This document shows, piece by piece, positions 17,520-28,200 of a stretch of 64,000 nucleotides of DNA; the stretch's first letter is position 1; every line of letters begins with the position of its first letter. The notes under the pieces are model-generated. The model was not told where the DNA came from and did no database searches. It saw nothing but the letters and a program-made list of their open reading frames with translations. This DNA comes from Massilia eurypsychrophila. Lineage in GTDB: Bacteria > Pseudomonadota > Gammaproteobacteria > Burkholderiales > Burkholderiaceae_D. The stretch spans positions 62,001 to 126,000 of the forward strand of contig NZ_PDOC01000004.1 of assembly GCF_002760655.1 (NCBI RefSeq), given 5' to 3'. Both the position numbers and the translations under genes were made by a program.

Positions 17520-20378
17520 TTACTTGAACGTGTAGTTTGCGCTGACACGGAAGTAACGACCGGTGGCGCTATGGAGCTGCGAGTTGTAGCCGGCAGATGC
17601 GTAGCGTGGATCGTACGGCGCCTTGGTGTCGAGCAGGTTACGGATGTTCAGGCTCAGCACCAGGTTCTTGATACCCGAGTACGAGTAGTTCATGCCGACC
17701 TGGGTGAAGGCATCAACCTGGCAAGTACCGTTCGCAGCGTCGCTAAAGCGCGGCAGGCCGCCCAGCTGGTAAGCGCCGCTTGGTTGGCCGACGCCGTAGT
17801 GGCAATATGGCACAGCGTAGGTCACGGCATCGTCGGTACGACGCAGCAGCGACACTGCCGACACGAAGTCGACCGAACCGGTCAGCGAGTGAACGCCGCG
17901 GGTCCAGTTGGTGCTCCATGCAGCGCGGTGGCGAGGAATATCGCCGACGCTGGTGGCCCAGTCCGAAATGCCGCCGTTGGTGCCGACTGCATTGTTTTCC
18001 TTCTCACCTGGACGCTCTGCGCGGCGATAGCTGATGGCGTATTCCCAGGTCAGCTTGCTGCTCAGGTTGCCCATTTCGCCGAGCGACTTGCGCATTGCCA
18101 CTTCAAAGGCCAGACCGGAAACTTCGGTGCTGCCCTGGTTGACGTAGGCGCGGTTCACGGCCGAGATCGGGCCTGAATCAGCAATGATCTTGCCGGAGGC
18201 GTCGACCAGTTGAACTGCCGGGTTCTGGTCACGGATGACGCGGCCTGGGAACTTGGCAGGGTTGTCGATGACGAACTGCGCGGAGAGCAAAGCGGTTTCT
18301 TTCTCTTTGCGGATCTTGTAGTAGTCGATCAGGATGTCGACGTTCTTCGTTGGCGTCAGGATCAGGCCCATCGAATAGCTCTTCGACGTTTCCGACTCGA
18401 GGCCCGGGGTACCAGCCGACAGGCTCGAGATCGAGCGGCTGCAGTCAGCTTGCTCGGCGCCGGACACAGGCGTGACGCCGTTCGGGCAGCGGACCGAGTC
18501 GGTGATGGTGCTGAACGACTGCACGCCACCTGGCGAGACCTGGATCAGCGCTGGTGCGCGGAAGCCGCGGGCGAAGGTACCGCGCACGGTTGCCATCGGG
18601 CTCACTTCCCACTTGGCGCCGACCTTCGGCACGAAGCTGTTTTCGTCAGGGTACTGGTCGAAGCGACCGGCAAAGTCCATCTCGAACGACTTGGTGAACG
18701 GGGTGCGCACTTCGGCGAAGGCCGATTTGACTACACGCTTACCGTCAATTGCCGAGTTGGCCAGGCCGATGATCTGGCCGGTGCGGGTCAGCTCGTCCGG
18801 GCTCAAGACGATCTTCTCTTCGCGCACTTCGGCACCGAATGCCAGGCCGATATCGCCGCCAGCGAGCTTGCCGATCGTGGTCGATGCCTTGGCGTCGAAC
18901 TGGATGACCTGGGCTGCGCCCTTGTTGATAACGTCCTTGGTTGCCGTCGGATCAGCCAGCGTGGCTGCCAGCGTGCGGTTTTCCGTCATGATGCGCATCA
19001 GCGTCGGCTTGTATTGCATGCCGAAGGTCGTCTCGGTACGCTCGCTGCGGTTATACAACGCGGCCGCTTCCCAGTCCCAGGTGCCGACGGTGCCTTTCAG
19101 GCCGGTCAGGGCGCGAACACCCTCATTGACGTTGTCCGAACCGCCCTTCGACGCGTAGCGCAGGCCGACGGCCGCGCGCGAGGTCGGGAACGGATTGTCC
19201 GGGTGGCCGACTGGCAAGATGAGCTGGAAGTCGGAAGCGCTGCCGAGCGCGAACACGGTGCTTGGCGACAGACTCTGCACCGTGCGTGGCACGCCGAGGT
19301 AGTCGCGCTGCGAACGGCTGTAGCTGAACTCGGAGAACGAGGTCATGTTCGGGGTCAGCTGGAACGTCACGCGCGACAGCACGTTGGCGTCCTTGGCGGC
19401 GCCTTGAGCTTCGGCGAAATCGTTGGTGTCGAAGTTACAGAAGGTGCGATCGACCAGGGTCGAGGTCGGCAACAGGTTGTGGGCAGCGACGCTGCCCACC
19501 AGCTTTTGCGTGTTCGCAGGGCAGTTGGTGCGGTTGATGACGTCGGCGCGCAGGGCGTACGAGTTGGCGAAGTTACGCGCGCCAGCGGTGCGCTCGCGGT
19601 AGAAGAACGGCTCCGAGGTCAGCTGGTTGGTGTACGGATTGAGGCGGTTGTTGACAGCAGCCAGGCGCGCCAGGTTGATGTCCTTGACTTCCTTGATCGT
19701 GGTCACGCCGCGCTGCGACACGTCGGCGCTGATGAAGACGTTGTAGCGGTCTTTGTCGAGGTCGCCGAAGCCGGCGGTGACGTTGGCGGTCTTGCGGTTG
19801 AATTCGTTGTTGTCGTTGCCGCTGTACGAACCGCCGAGCTTGAGGCCCTGGTAGTCGTTCTTGGTGATGAAGTTGATGACGCCGGCGATCGCGTCCGAGC
19901 CGTAGACGGCCGATGCGCCGTCCTTGAAGATTTCAATGCGTTCGATCGACGAGACAGGAATCGTGTTCAGGTCATACACGGCCGACTTGCCCTGGTTCGG
20001 ATCGGCATAGGCGGACGCGGTCATGCGGCGGCCGTTGAGCAGGATCAGGGTCGAGGACGAACCGAGGCCACGCAGCGATGCGGTGGCCGAGCCCTTGGCG
20101 AAGCCGCCGTCGACGGTGTCGATGTTCGAGCCCGAACCGAAGGCCGGGATCGAGTGCAGCAGGTCAGCTACGGTGTTCGCGCCGGTGTCGGCGATTTGCC
20201 TGGCGGTTACCACTTCGACTGGCGAAGTGCCTTCCTTGTCGGCGCGCTTGATGTTCGAACCGGTGACAATCACCTTGATCGGCTCTTGAGCCGCTTGCTG
20301 CGCCATCACGACGTGCGAAGACGCCAGGGTAAGGGCGACTGCGATGACGCTGCGTTTAATTGTGAACTGCGATTTCAA
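17520..20378 (-). CDS. TonB-dependent receptor
   Basis: 952 residues from a TTG start at 20378. AGGGGA lies 6 nt upstream, and a clean signal peptide follows (KSQFTIKRSVIAVAL to SSHVVMA-QQ). An ATG-initiated extension to 20540 only adds unrelated sequence before the signal peptide. The plug domain (about 35-165) has VTGSNIKRADKEG, LRGLGSSSTLILLNGRRM and IFKDGASAVYGSDAIAGVINFITK. A 22-strand-type barrel follows and ends VSANYTFK. This is the large receptor type common in Oxalobacteraceae and Xanthomonadales, often used for glycans or peptides. The substrate is unknown. It is monocistronic, bounded by a terminator. Confidence 0.93.
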   Translation of the reverse strand: MKSQFTIKRSVIAVALTLASSHVVMAQQAAQEPIKVIVTGSNIKRADKEGTSPVEVVTARQIADTGANTVADLLHSIPAFGSGSNIDTVDGGFAKGSATASLRGLGSSSTLILLNGRRMTASAYADPNQGKSAVYDLNTIPVSSIERIEIFKDGASAVYGSDAIAGVINFITKNDYQGLKLGGSYSGNDNNEFNRKTANVTAGFGDLDKDRYNVFISADVSQRGVTTIKEVKDINLARLAAVNNRLNPYTNQLTSEPFFYRERTAGARNFANSYALRADVINRTNCPANTQKLVGSVAAHNLLPTSTLVDRTFCNFDTNDFAEAQGAAKDANVLSRVTFQLTPNMTSFSEFSYSRSQRDYLGVPRTVQSLSPSTVFALGSASDFQLILPVGHPDNPFPTSRAAVGLRYASKGGSDNVNEGVRALTGLKGTVGTWDWEAAALYNRSERTETTFGMQYKPTLMRIMTENRTLAATLADPTATKDVINKGAAQVIQFDAKASTTIGKLAGGDIGLAFGAEVREEKIVLSPDELTRTGQIIGLANSAIDGKRVVKSAFAEVRTPFTKSFEMDFAGRFDQYPDENSFVPKVGAKWEVSPMATVRGTFARGFRAPALIQVSPGGVQSFSTITDSVRCPNGVTPVSGAEQADCSRSISSLSAGTPGLESETSKSYSMGLILTPTKNVDILIDYYKIRKEKETALLSAQFVIDNPAKFPGRVIRDQNPAVQLVDASGKIIADSGPISAVNRAYVNQGSTEVSGLAFEVAMRKSLGEMGNLSSKLTWEYAISYRRAERPGEKENNAVGTNGGISDWATSVGDIPRHRAAWSTNWTRGVHSLTGSVDFVSAVSLLRRTDDAVTYAVPYCHYGVGQPSGAYQLGGLPRFSDAANGTCQVDAFTQVGMNYSYSGIKNLVLSLNIRNLLDTKAPYDPRYASAGYNSQLHSATGRYFRVSANYTFK

Positions 20379-20579
20379 AGTAATTCCCCTGTCTGTAAGT
20401 TCTGATAGTTTTTCCTGTCGCCGCACTGCGTTATGTACTGTGCATGCGTGCAACAGAGCGAGATTCGCATAAATCTCAGTAGCAAGTAAAGGCGCGCGGC
20501 TTGCTTTCAGTAAGTTTATGCAAAGTGTGTTGTTTTTCACCGAATAAATGTCCGTTTGGCATATGCATAAAAACAGGCG

Positions 20580-20610
20580 AAAAAAAACCCGAGCGCCCGG
20601 CTCGGGTTTT
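20580..20610 (-). terminator. Rho-independent terminator of gap
   Basis: AAAACCCGAGC and GCTCGGGTTTT arms with a short GC loop, followed on the minus strand by eight T. It starts 42 nt past the gap stop codon. Confidence 0.88.
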
Positions 20611-20651
20611 ACGCTGCGGCAATTCGCCGCGGCGGCGTCGGTACGACATAG

Positions 20652-21665
20652 TTACTTGGCGTTCATCAGCGCGACGGTCGTGTCGAGCATGCGGTTCGAA
20701 AAACCCCACTCGTTATCGTACCAAGAGGAAACTTTTACCAGGCGGCCGGAGACCTTGGTCAGCGTCGAATCAAAATTCGACGACGCCGGATTGTGGTTGA
20801 AGTCGATCGACACGAGCGGCTCGGTCTGGTACGTCAGGATGCCTTGCAGCGGGCCCGACGCGGCGGCCTGTTCCATCAGCGCATTGACTTCTTCGACCGT
20901 GGTGTCGCGCTTGGCGATGAAGGTCAGGTCGACCAGCGAGACGTTGATGGTCGGCACGCGGATGGCGAAGCCGTCCAGCTTGCCGTTCAGTTCAGGCAGC
21001 ACCAGGCCGACCGCGGCGGCAGCGCCGGTCTTGGTCGGGATCATGCTCATCGTGGCCGAGCGGGCGCGGCGCAGGTCTTCGTGCATCACGTCCGACAGCA
21101 CCTGGTCGTTGGTGTAGGCGTGCACGGTTGTCATCAGGCCGGTTTCGAGGCCGATGGCGTCGTTGAGCGGCTTGACCAGCGGGGCCAGGCAGTTGGTGGT
21201 GCAGGACGCGTTCGAGATGACCGTGTCGGTGCTCTTGAGCACGTCCTGGTTGACACCGAACACGATGGTGGCGTCGACGTCCTTGCCGCCCGGCGCCGAA
21301 ATGATGACCTTCTTGGCGCCGCCCTTCAGGTGGGCCGACGCTTTTTCCTTGGTGGTGAAAAAGCCGGTGCATTCGAGGACGACGTCCACGCCCAACTCGC
21401 CCCACGGGATTTCGGCCGGGTTGCGCTGGGCGAACACGCGGATCGAATCGCCGTTGACGATCATGTTGTCACCTTCGACGGTCACGGTGCCGGGAAACTT
21501 GCCGTGCGCCGTATCGTAGCGGGTCAAGTGGGCGTTCGACTTGGCGTCGCCCAGGTCGTTGATGGCGACGATCTGGATGTCCTGTTTCTTGCCGCCTTCA
21601 TAGAACGCGCGCAACACATTGCGGCCTATGCGGCCATAACCGTTGATTGCAACTTTGATCGTCAT
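20652..21665 (-). CDS. gap: Glyceraldehyde-3-phosphate dehydrogenase, type I
   Basis: 337 residues. NAD-binding [14 protein letters not shown] at the N-terminus, with D37 in INDLGD suggesting NAD rather than NADP preference. The catalytic Cys155 is in [12 protein letters not shown], and the partner H182 is in [11 protein letters not shown]-terminal [12 protein letters not shown] is typical. It catalyses the oxidation and phosphorylation of glyceraldehyde 3-phosphate in glycolysis and the reverse in gluconeogenesis. Transketolase is encoded 87 bp upstream on the same strand, so co-transcription is likely. A strong terminator follows. Confidence 0.97.
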   Translation of the reverse strand: MTIKVAINGYGRIGRNVLRAFYEGGKKQDIQIVAINDLGDAKSNAHLTRYDTAHGKFPGTVTVEGDNMIVNGDSIRVFAQRNPAEIPWGELGVDVVLECTGFFTTKEKASAHLKGGAKKVIISAPGGKDVDATIVFGVNQDVLKSTDTVISNASCTTNCLAPLVKPLNDAIGLETGLMTTVHAYTNDQVLSDVMHEDLRRARSATMSMIPTKTGAAAAVGLVLPELNGKLDGFAIRVPTINVSLVDLTFIAKRDTTVEEVNALMEQAAASGPLQGILTYQTEPLVSIDFNHNPASSNFDSTLTKVSGRLVKVSSWYDNEWGFSNRMLDTTVALMNAK

Positions 21666-21704
21666 TCTCTGCTCCTGATAAGTAAAAAACCTTTTTTATG
21701 CGGC

Positions 21705-21723
21705 GCCGGCGGGGACCGCCGGC
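21705..21723. other. Hairpin in the tkt-gap spacer
   Basis: Perfect inverted repeat GCCGGCGG gga CCGCCGGC in the 87-bp gap between tkt and gap. No U run follows directly on the minus strand, so it may act as an RNA-processing or attenuating stem rather than a full terminator. Confidence 0.5.
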
Positions 21724-21752
21724 ACCGCTCCCTGTTCATGCAAGCTGCGTAT

Positions 21753-23741
21753 TTATGCTGCGATGACCAGCTTGACCTTGGCGACCACGTTGTCGACGGT
21801 AAAGCCGAAATGCTTGAACAGCTCCGGCGCCGGGGCCGACTCGCCGAAGGTGTCGATGCCGACCACGGCGCCTTCGAGACCGACATATTTATACCAAAAA
21901 TCGGTCACGCCGGCCTCAATAGCAACACGCGGCGTGCCGCGCGTCAAGACGCTGGCCTTGTAGGCCGAGTCCTGGCGGTCGAACACGTCGGTCGACGGCA
22001 TCGATACCACGCGCGCCGGCACGCCCTGCTCCTTCAGCGCCGCGGCCGCCTTGACGGCCAGCTCGACTTCGGAGCCGGTGGCGATCAGGATCACCTTGGC
22101 ACCTGGCGCGTCCTGCAGCACGTAGCCGCCACGGGCGATGTCGGCGATCTGCTGCGCGTCGCGCTGCTGGTACGGCAGGTTCTGGCGCGAGAAGATCAGC
22201 GTCGACGGGCCGTCGGCGCGGCGCACCGCGGCGCCCCAGGCGGCCATTGTCTCGACGGTGTCGCACGGGCGCCAGTTGTCCAGGTTCGGGATCAGGCGCA
22301 GCGACGACACGTGCTCGACCGACTGGTGGGTCGGGCCGTCTTCGCCCAGGCCAATCGAATCGTGGGTGAAGACGAAGATCGAACGCAGCTTCATCAGCGC
22401 GGCCATGCGCAGCGCATTGCGGCTGTAGTCGGAGAACGTCAGGAAGGTGGCACCGAACGGGATGAAGCCGCCGTGCAGGGCGATGCCGTTCATGATCGCG
22501 CTCATGCCGAACTCGCGCACGCCGTAGTTGATGTGGTTGCCCGGCTTGCCGGAGCGCAGCGCGACGCATTCTTTCCAGTTGGTCAGGTTCGAGCCGGTCA
22601 GGTCGGCCGAGCCGCCGAGGAACTCAGGCAGCACCGGCGCCAGCGCCTGGATCGCGTTCTGGCTCGCCTTGCGGGTGGCAATCGTTTCCTGCTTGTCGAC
22701 GCAGGCGGCAATCGCCGCGGCCAGGGTGGCGTCGAAGTTGGCCGGCAGCTCGCCGCTCATGCGGCGCTCGAGTTCGGCCGCTTCTTGCGGGAACGCGGCG
22801 CGGTAAGCGTCGAAGCCGACATTCCATTGCGCCTCGAGCGCGGCGCCTTTTTCCTTGGCGTCCCAGGCGGTGTAGACAGCGGCCGGGATGTCGAACGGCA
22901 CAGCATCCCACAGCAGGTGGGTACGCACGGCGGCTACTTCGGCGTCGCCCAGCGCGGCGCCGTGCACCTTGTCGCCGCCTTCCAGGTTCGGCGCACCCTT
23001 GCCGATGATGGTCTTGCAGCAGATCAGGGTCGGCTTGTCGGACTTGCGCGCCTGCACCAGCGCGGCGTCGACCGCCGCGACGCTGTGGCCGTCGACGTCC
23101 GGTATCACGTTCCAGCCGTAGGAGGCGAAGCGCTGCGGCGTGTCGTCGGTAAACCAGCCTTCGACCTTGCCGTCGATCGAGATGCCGTTGTCGTCGTACA
23201 GCGCGATCAGCTTGTTCAGGCCAAGCGTGCCGGCCAGCGAGCACACTTCGTGCGAGATGCCTTCCATCAGGCAGCCGTCGCCGAGGAAGGCGTAGGTGTA
23301 GTGGTCGACGACCTGATGGCCAGGCTTGTTGAATTCGGCCGCCAGCAAGTACTCCGACAAGGCCATGCCGACCGCGTTGGCGATACCCTGGCCGAGCGGG
23401 CCGGTGGTGGTCTCGACGCCGGGCGTGATGTCGACTTCCGGGTGGCCCGGAGTCTTCGAATGGAGCTGACGGAAACTCTTGATGTCGTCGATCGTCACGG
23501 CGTAGCCGGTCAGGTGCAGCAGCGAATAATGCAGCATCGAGCCGTGCCCGTTCGACAGCAGGAAGCGGTCGCGGTTGACCCACTTTGGATTGGCCGGGTT
23601 GTGGCGGTAGTGACCGTCCCACAACGCCACCGCGATGTCGGCCATGCCCATCGGCATGCCCGGGTGGCCGGAATTAGCTTTCTGGACGGCGTCCATTGCC
23701 AAAGCGCGGATTGCGTTGGCCATCAGAGTAGTGGTTTGCAT
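21753..23741 (-). CDS. tkt: Transketolase
   Basis: 662 residues from ATG at 23741 ([19 protein letters not shown]). An ATG three codons earlier at 23750 is equally possible, and no clear Shine-Dalgarno sequence decides. Thiamine-diphosphate binding is shown by [18 protein letters not shown] with the N-terminal [14 protein letters not shown] block, and the pyrimidine domain has [31 protein letters not shown] is also diagnostic. The enzyme moves two-carbon units in the pentose phosphate pathway. It is upstream of gap on the same strand and divergent from rsmE with about 140 bp between them. Confidence 0.96.
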   Translation of the reverse strand: MQTTTLMANAIRALAMDAVQKANSGHPGMPMGMADIAVALWDGHYRHNPANPKWVNRDRFLLSNGHGSMLHYSLLHLTGYAVTIDDIKSFRQLHSKTPGHPEVDITPGVETTTGPLGQGIANAVGMALSEYLLAAEFNKPGHQVVDHYTYAFLGDGCLMEGISHEVCSLAGTLGLNKLIALYDDNGISIDGKVEGWFTDDTPQRFASYGWNVIPDVDGHSVAAVDAALVQARKSDKPTLICCKTIIGKGAPNLEGGDKVHGAALGDAEVAAVRTHLLWDAVPFDIPAAVYTAWDAKEKGAALEAQWNVGFDAYRAAFPQEAAELERRMSGELPANFDATLAAAIAACVDKQETIATRKASQNAIQALAPVLPEFLGGSADLTGSNLTNWKECVALRSGKPGNHINYGVREFGMSAIMNGIALHGGFIPFGATFLTFSDYSRNALRMAALMKLRSIFVFTHDSIGLGEDGPTHQSVEHVSSLRLIPNLDNWRPCDTVETMAAWGAAVRRADGPSTLIFSRQNLPYQQRDAQQIADIARGGYVLQDAPGAKVILIATGSEVELAVKAAAALKEQGVPARVVSMPSTDVFDRQDSAYKASVLTRGTPRVAIEAGVTDFWYKYVGLEGAVVGIDTFGESAPAPELFKHFGFTVDNVVAKVKLVIAA

Positions 23742-23882
23742 AGGTTTCATCGATCGAATTGTTGAAGTCGTAAGAATGGGGATGCGAAGGCGGGGCATGG
23801 ATAACTGAGCCAACTATTTTACCAGACCGGGAGGTGCCGAATTAAAATGCGCTAGTTTTCTCAGCTCTTCAACAGGACTTTC

Positions 23883-24608
23883 ATGCCGCGTTTTTATTGC
23901 CCCCAGCCGCTGGCGGCCGGCCACACCGTCGCCCTGCCCGACCCGGTGGCGCACCACGCCTGGGTGGTGCGGCTGCAGCCGGGCGCCGCGCTGACCTTGT
24001 TCAACGGCGACGGCGGCGAATACCTGGCCGAACTGGCCACCCTGGACAAAAAAGGCGCCAGCGCGCGCATCGTCGCCTTCATCGACCAGGAGCGCGAACT
24101 GCCGTACCGGATCACCTTGGCGCAGGCGCTGCCGGAAGCGTCGAAGATGGACTGGATCATCGAGAAAGCGGTCGAACTTGGCGTGTCGGCGGTGCAGCCG
24201 CTGGCGGCGCAGCGCTGCGTGGTGCGCCTGACGGGCGAGCGGGCCGAGAAGAAATCCAGTCACTGGCAGGGCGTGATCGTGTCGGCATCCGAGCAAAGCG
24301 GGCGCAACCGGCTGGCCAGCCTGGGCGAGCTGTGCCAGTTCGAGCAGTGGATAGGGCGCGCCGACATGGCCAGTTGTTTGTTGCTGACGCCGCGCAGCAC
24401 GCAGTCGCTGGCCAACTGGTCGCGCATGGCGGCGCCGCGGGCGATCAGCCTGCTGATCGGCCCCGAGGGCGGCTACACGCAACAGGAAGAAGATGCGGCA
24501 ATTGCGCGCGGCGCCATCGCCGTGTCGATGGGGCCGCGGATTTTGCGTACCGAGACGGCCGCATTGGCCGCGCTGGCGACGATCTCGGCGACGTGGGGCG
24601 GAATGTAG
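23883..24608 (+). CDS. rsmE: 16S rRNA (uracil-1498-N3)-methyltransferase RsmE
   Basis: 241 residues, the usual length. The N-terminal PUA-like domain begins MPRFYCPQPL. The C-terminal SPOUT knot has the SAM-binding segments LLIGPEGGYTQQEEDAA and MGPRILRTETAALAAL, both characteristic of RsmE. EKAVELGVSAVQPL is also conserved. The enzyme methylates N3 of U1498 in 16S rRNA within the 30S subunit. It is divergent from tkt, and a stem-loop follows 6 nt after the stop. Confidence 0.95.
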   Translation: MPRFYCPQPLAAGHTVALPDPVAHHAWVVRLQPGAALTLFNGDGGEYLAELATLDKKGASARIVAFIDQERELPYRITLAQALPEASKMDWIIEKAVELGVSAVQPLAAQRCVVRLTGERAEKKSSHWQGVIVSASEQSGRNRLASLGELCQFEQWIGRADMASCLLLTPRSTQSLANWSRMAAPRAISLLIGPEGGYTQQEEDAAIARGAIAVSMGPRILRTETAALAALATISATWGGM

Positions 24609-24614
24609 CTTGCT

Positions 24615-24650
24615 GGCGCATCGATATTGACGCGAATATCGCCAAGCGCC
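24615..24650 (+). terminator. Stem-loop after rsmE
   Basis: CGATATT gacgcg AATATCG forms a perfect 7-bp stem, and the flanking GGCGC/GCGCC can extend it. It starts 6 nt after the rsmE stop. There is no U tract, so it is a probable 3'-end structure rather than a classic terminator. Confidence 0.45.
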
Positions 24651-25058
24651 TCAACGTGCCTGACCGGCGCTCAAATACAACGCGCCCGGTCCGCAATCGC
24701 CTGCGATCGGTCAATGCGCGACCCAAATGCATCATCAGGTCAAAATCGAACTGCATTTTTATTCGATGACCCGCATTGGGGCAAAAGGTGCCGAATAATC
24801 TTTGCCGCCTTCAGGAGCGGCTTTTCGATCGTCGCCAACAACGCCGCCCAGCAAATCCGAATTCCCCGATTGGCGTACGTAAAGGTCAGTTTAGACGACG
24901 AAGCGCGCGTTTTGGCAACGCACCGAAACCGCGCGCGCGCGAGTGGCGACGCACCCTTGAGGGGCGCGGAAATCGTTTGACGCGCCGATAAGAACGCCGG
25001 GGCGTAAACACATTCGTAATAGGTGTGGTTATTACGCCACCACCGTTAGATCTTAACG

Positions 25059-25088
25059 TTGACACCATGCTGCCGGGAATGTTCTTAT
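25059..25088 (+). promoter_or_regulatory. Candidate sigma-70 promoter of the Oar-type receptor
   Basis: A consensus -35 TTGACA at 25059-25064, then TCTTAT 18 nt later as a weak -10. The inverted repeat CGTTA-N5-TAACG touches the upstream edge of the -35 box and could bind a regulator. It would give a leader of about 120 nt. Confidence 0.45.
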
Positions 25089-25217
25089 GCTCCTCTAACT
25101 TTTCTTTGCCGAAAAGATTACCGGAGCAAAGCTAATCAACAATCTAGCTATTTGTACCTGGCTGTTTGTCGTTCGCATTGCTCCGATTTTAAAAAATCAA
25201 TTAAATCTGGGAGAATT

Positions 25218-28200
25218 ATGTTGCATACTGCGAAACAAACGTCACGAGCAGCCATGCTGCGCCGGTCTGCAATCTCGTTGGCAGTTGGCATGTGCTTCGT
25301 CGGCGCGGCCTGGGCCGCCGAATCGGGCGGCTTGCGTATTAACATTACTAGCGCTACGGGCCAGCCTGTCGCCGGCGCTACGGTAAAGATCAGTTCGCCA
25401 AGCAGCCTGGTGACCAAGACCGCCGTGACCGAAGCCGATGGCTCCGTCCGCGTTGCCGGCCTCGATCCGGCGTCGGACTACAAGGTCGAAGTCGTCGCAC
25501 CTGGCTACTCGACCCTCAGCGCCGCTGATGTCGTCGTCGTCAGTGGCCAGAACCTCAGCCTGAACTACCCGCTTGGCCTCGTCGGCGCTGCCGGCTCGGA
25601 CGTGCAACGCGTGGTCGTGACGAGCTCGCGCCTGGCACAGGTCGATTCGACCTCGGCTACCGTCGGCACCATCCTGAACCTGGGCGTGGTCGAATCGCTG
25701 CCAACCGCCCGTACCTATCAAGGCTACCTGCAACTGGTGCCAGGCGTGAAGCCTTCGCAGTCCGGCAACCCAGCATCGAAATCGGGCGTCAACTACGCCG
25801 ACATCGCCGGCGCAACCGGCACCTCGTCGGACAACGTCTACATCCTCGACGGCGTCGACGTCACCGACTCGAACACCGGTACCTTCGGTTCGAACATCAA
25901 CTCCGAAATCATCCAGGAACAACAGATCCTGACCGGCGGTATTCCAGCCGAGTACGCAGGCGGCTCGGGCCTCGTGTCGAAAGTCATCACCAAGTCCGGT
26001 GGCGACGAGTTCCACGGTTCGGTCAACTACTATTTCCAGAACGACAGCCTGGTTGCCGACAACAAGCATGAGCCGGGCGCGAAATTTTCGACCTATGACG
26101 CAGCGGTCACCCTGGGCGGTCCGATCATCAAGGAAAAGCTGTGGTTCTTCGGTTCCTATCAGGTCAAAGAGCGCGACACCGACGTGGCAGACCCGAACGG
26201 CGTAGCATTGCGCACGGTCAACCGCGAAGACAAGCTCGGCTTCGGCAAGATCACCTGGCAGCCAACCGAGAACGACCGCTTGGTCGCCTCGTTCTTCAAC
26301 GACCCGGCCACCATCAGCGGCTCGACCACGGCGACCACGCCGAACAACCGTGACACGCGCCAGGTGCAGGGCGGCGACAACTACAAGCTCGACTACACGC
26401 GCGACATGGACAAGCTGCGCGTGAACGTCTACGCGTTCCGCCACGAAGGTGAAGTGTCGACCTATGCGGCCGACCAGACCACCCGCAACGACATCCTGTT
26501 CCGCAATCCCGCGACGACGCCGACGACGGCAATGCGCAGCCTCGGCGGTACCGGATCGGCACTGGCATCGTCGCGCAATCGTGACGAAGTCGGCGCCAGC
26601 GGCGAGTATTTCCTCGAGACCAAAGACTGGGGCAGCCACACCTTCAAGTCCGGCTTCTCGTACTCGAAGAACGCGTACGTCGAAGACTCGCTGGTGATCG
26701 GCGCGGACAAGGCGCGCTACACGTCGATCTCGACGGCCAACGCCGGCGTCACCCTGGCCGAGCACCTCGGCACCGGCTGGGTCGGAACCCGTCAGCTCGT
26801 CGCTGCCGATCTTCCGCGTTTCACCACCGCCATCAACGCCAGCCCGAACAAGGCGTTCTTCGTCAACCTGCTCGATACCAACCGCGACGGCACCATCTCG
26901 ACGCCGGAATATAACGCCTACCGGTTCACCAGCACCGCCGGCAACCCAGGCGGCCAGGTCAACAACTACCGCATCATCGAGACGCAAGCTGCGCCGTACA
27001 CCGTCGAGGCGACCGGCAAGACCTTCTACTTCCAGGATACCTGGACCAACAAGAAGCTGACGGTCAACGCCGGCGTGCGTGCCGAAGAGTGGGTTCACCT
27101 CGATTCGAAAGGCGACGAATCGGCCAAGTTCAAGTGGAAGCTGGCACCACGCCTGTCGGTCGTGTATGACCCTGCCGGCGATGGCCGCAGCAAGGTCTGG
27201 GCGTTCGCCGGTCGTTACTACGATCCGGTGCGCACCAACATGTCCGACTTCGCCGGCAACCTGACCGGTCCAGTGCTCGAAGAGCAGGTCTTCCTGGGCG
27301 ACCGCTGGCTGACGTTCCGCACCCGTGGCGGACCGAAGACGCCAGACGCGCTGATCTCGCCGTCGACCAAGACGCCGTTCACCGACGAGTTCATGCTCGG
27401 TTATGCGACCTCGCTGGGCAAGGATTACACCGTGTCGGCAAGCTACACCAAGCGTAAGACGCGCGACATCCTGGAAGACTACGATCTGGGTCTGTACTCG
27501 GATCCGACCCTCACCGTGGCAACCGCCGGCGAAGGCTATGCAGCGCCAGGTTCGGCTTACTACCTGCCATATTCGTACTTCGGCTACAGCGGCAAGCCGA
27601 ATTCGAACTATGTGATCGGCACGCTCAAAGGCGGCAAGCGCGACTACCAGGGCGTCGAACTGAGCCTGACCAAGGCCAAGCGCGACAACTGGCAGGGTGC
27701 CGCTTCGTACACCTGGAACGACGCCAAGGGCAATACGAACTCGGATAGTAACGCTGACTTCCAGGGTGACTGGGTTGCACTCGACCCACGCGCGCCTAAC
27801 GCGTACGGCCCACAGCCAGGCAACATCGAACACCAGGTCAAAGGGTACGGTTCGTACTTCTTTAACAATGGTCTCGAGGTGAGCGCAGTGTTCAACTGGA
27901 ACAGCGGCCTGCTGTATAGCCGTACCCAGGCAATTTCCGGCCGTAACCTGCCGGTGATGGACGCTGCGTATGTCGATGGCGGCGTGCTCGATACGTTCAT
28001 TTCGCCTAACTCGGTCGGTAGCCAGACCGGTCCGTCGTACTACACGCTCGACATGCGCCTGAAGTATGTCTACAAGTTCACCGCCAGCCAGAAGGTGGAG
28101 TTGTTCCTCGACATCTTCAACGTGCTCGACAAGCAGTCGCCAACGGCGCATCAGTCGCTGGTGGCCGGCTCGGCCTTCTACAAGTTCGGCCAGCCGAACG

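Larger units (their letters stand above)
24609..25217. other. Intergenic region between rsmE and the Oar-type receptor
   Basis: 609 bp without a convincing gene, lower in GC than the flanking coding sequence. It holds the rsmE stem-loop at its left end, an imperfect GC-rich inverted repeat near 24904-24944, the inverted repeat CGTTA GATCT TAACG at 25044-25058, and a candidate promoter immediately after it. An upstream in-frame ATG at 25059 is not used here because it gives a poor N-terminus and lacks a ribosome binding site. Confidence 0.6.

Noticed and set aside
20793-23765. 990-codon open frame on the plus strand opposite gap and tkt
   Set aside because: It spans two convincing housekeeping genes and has no domain of its own.
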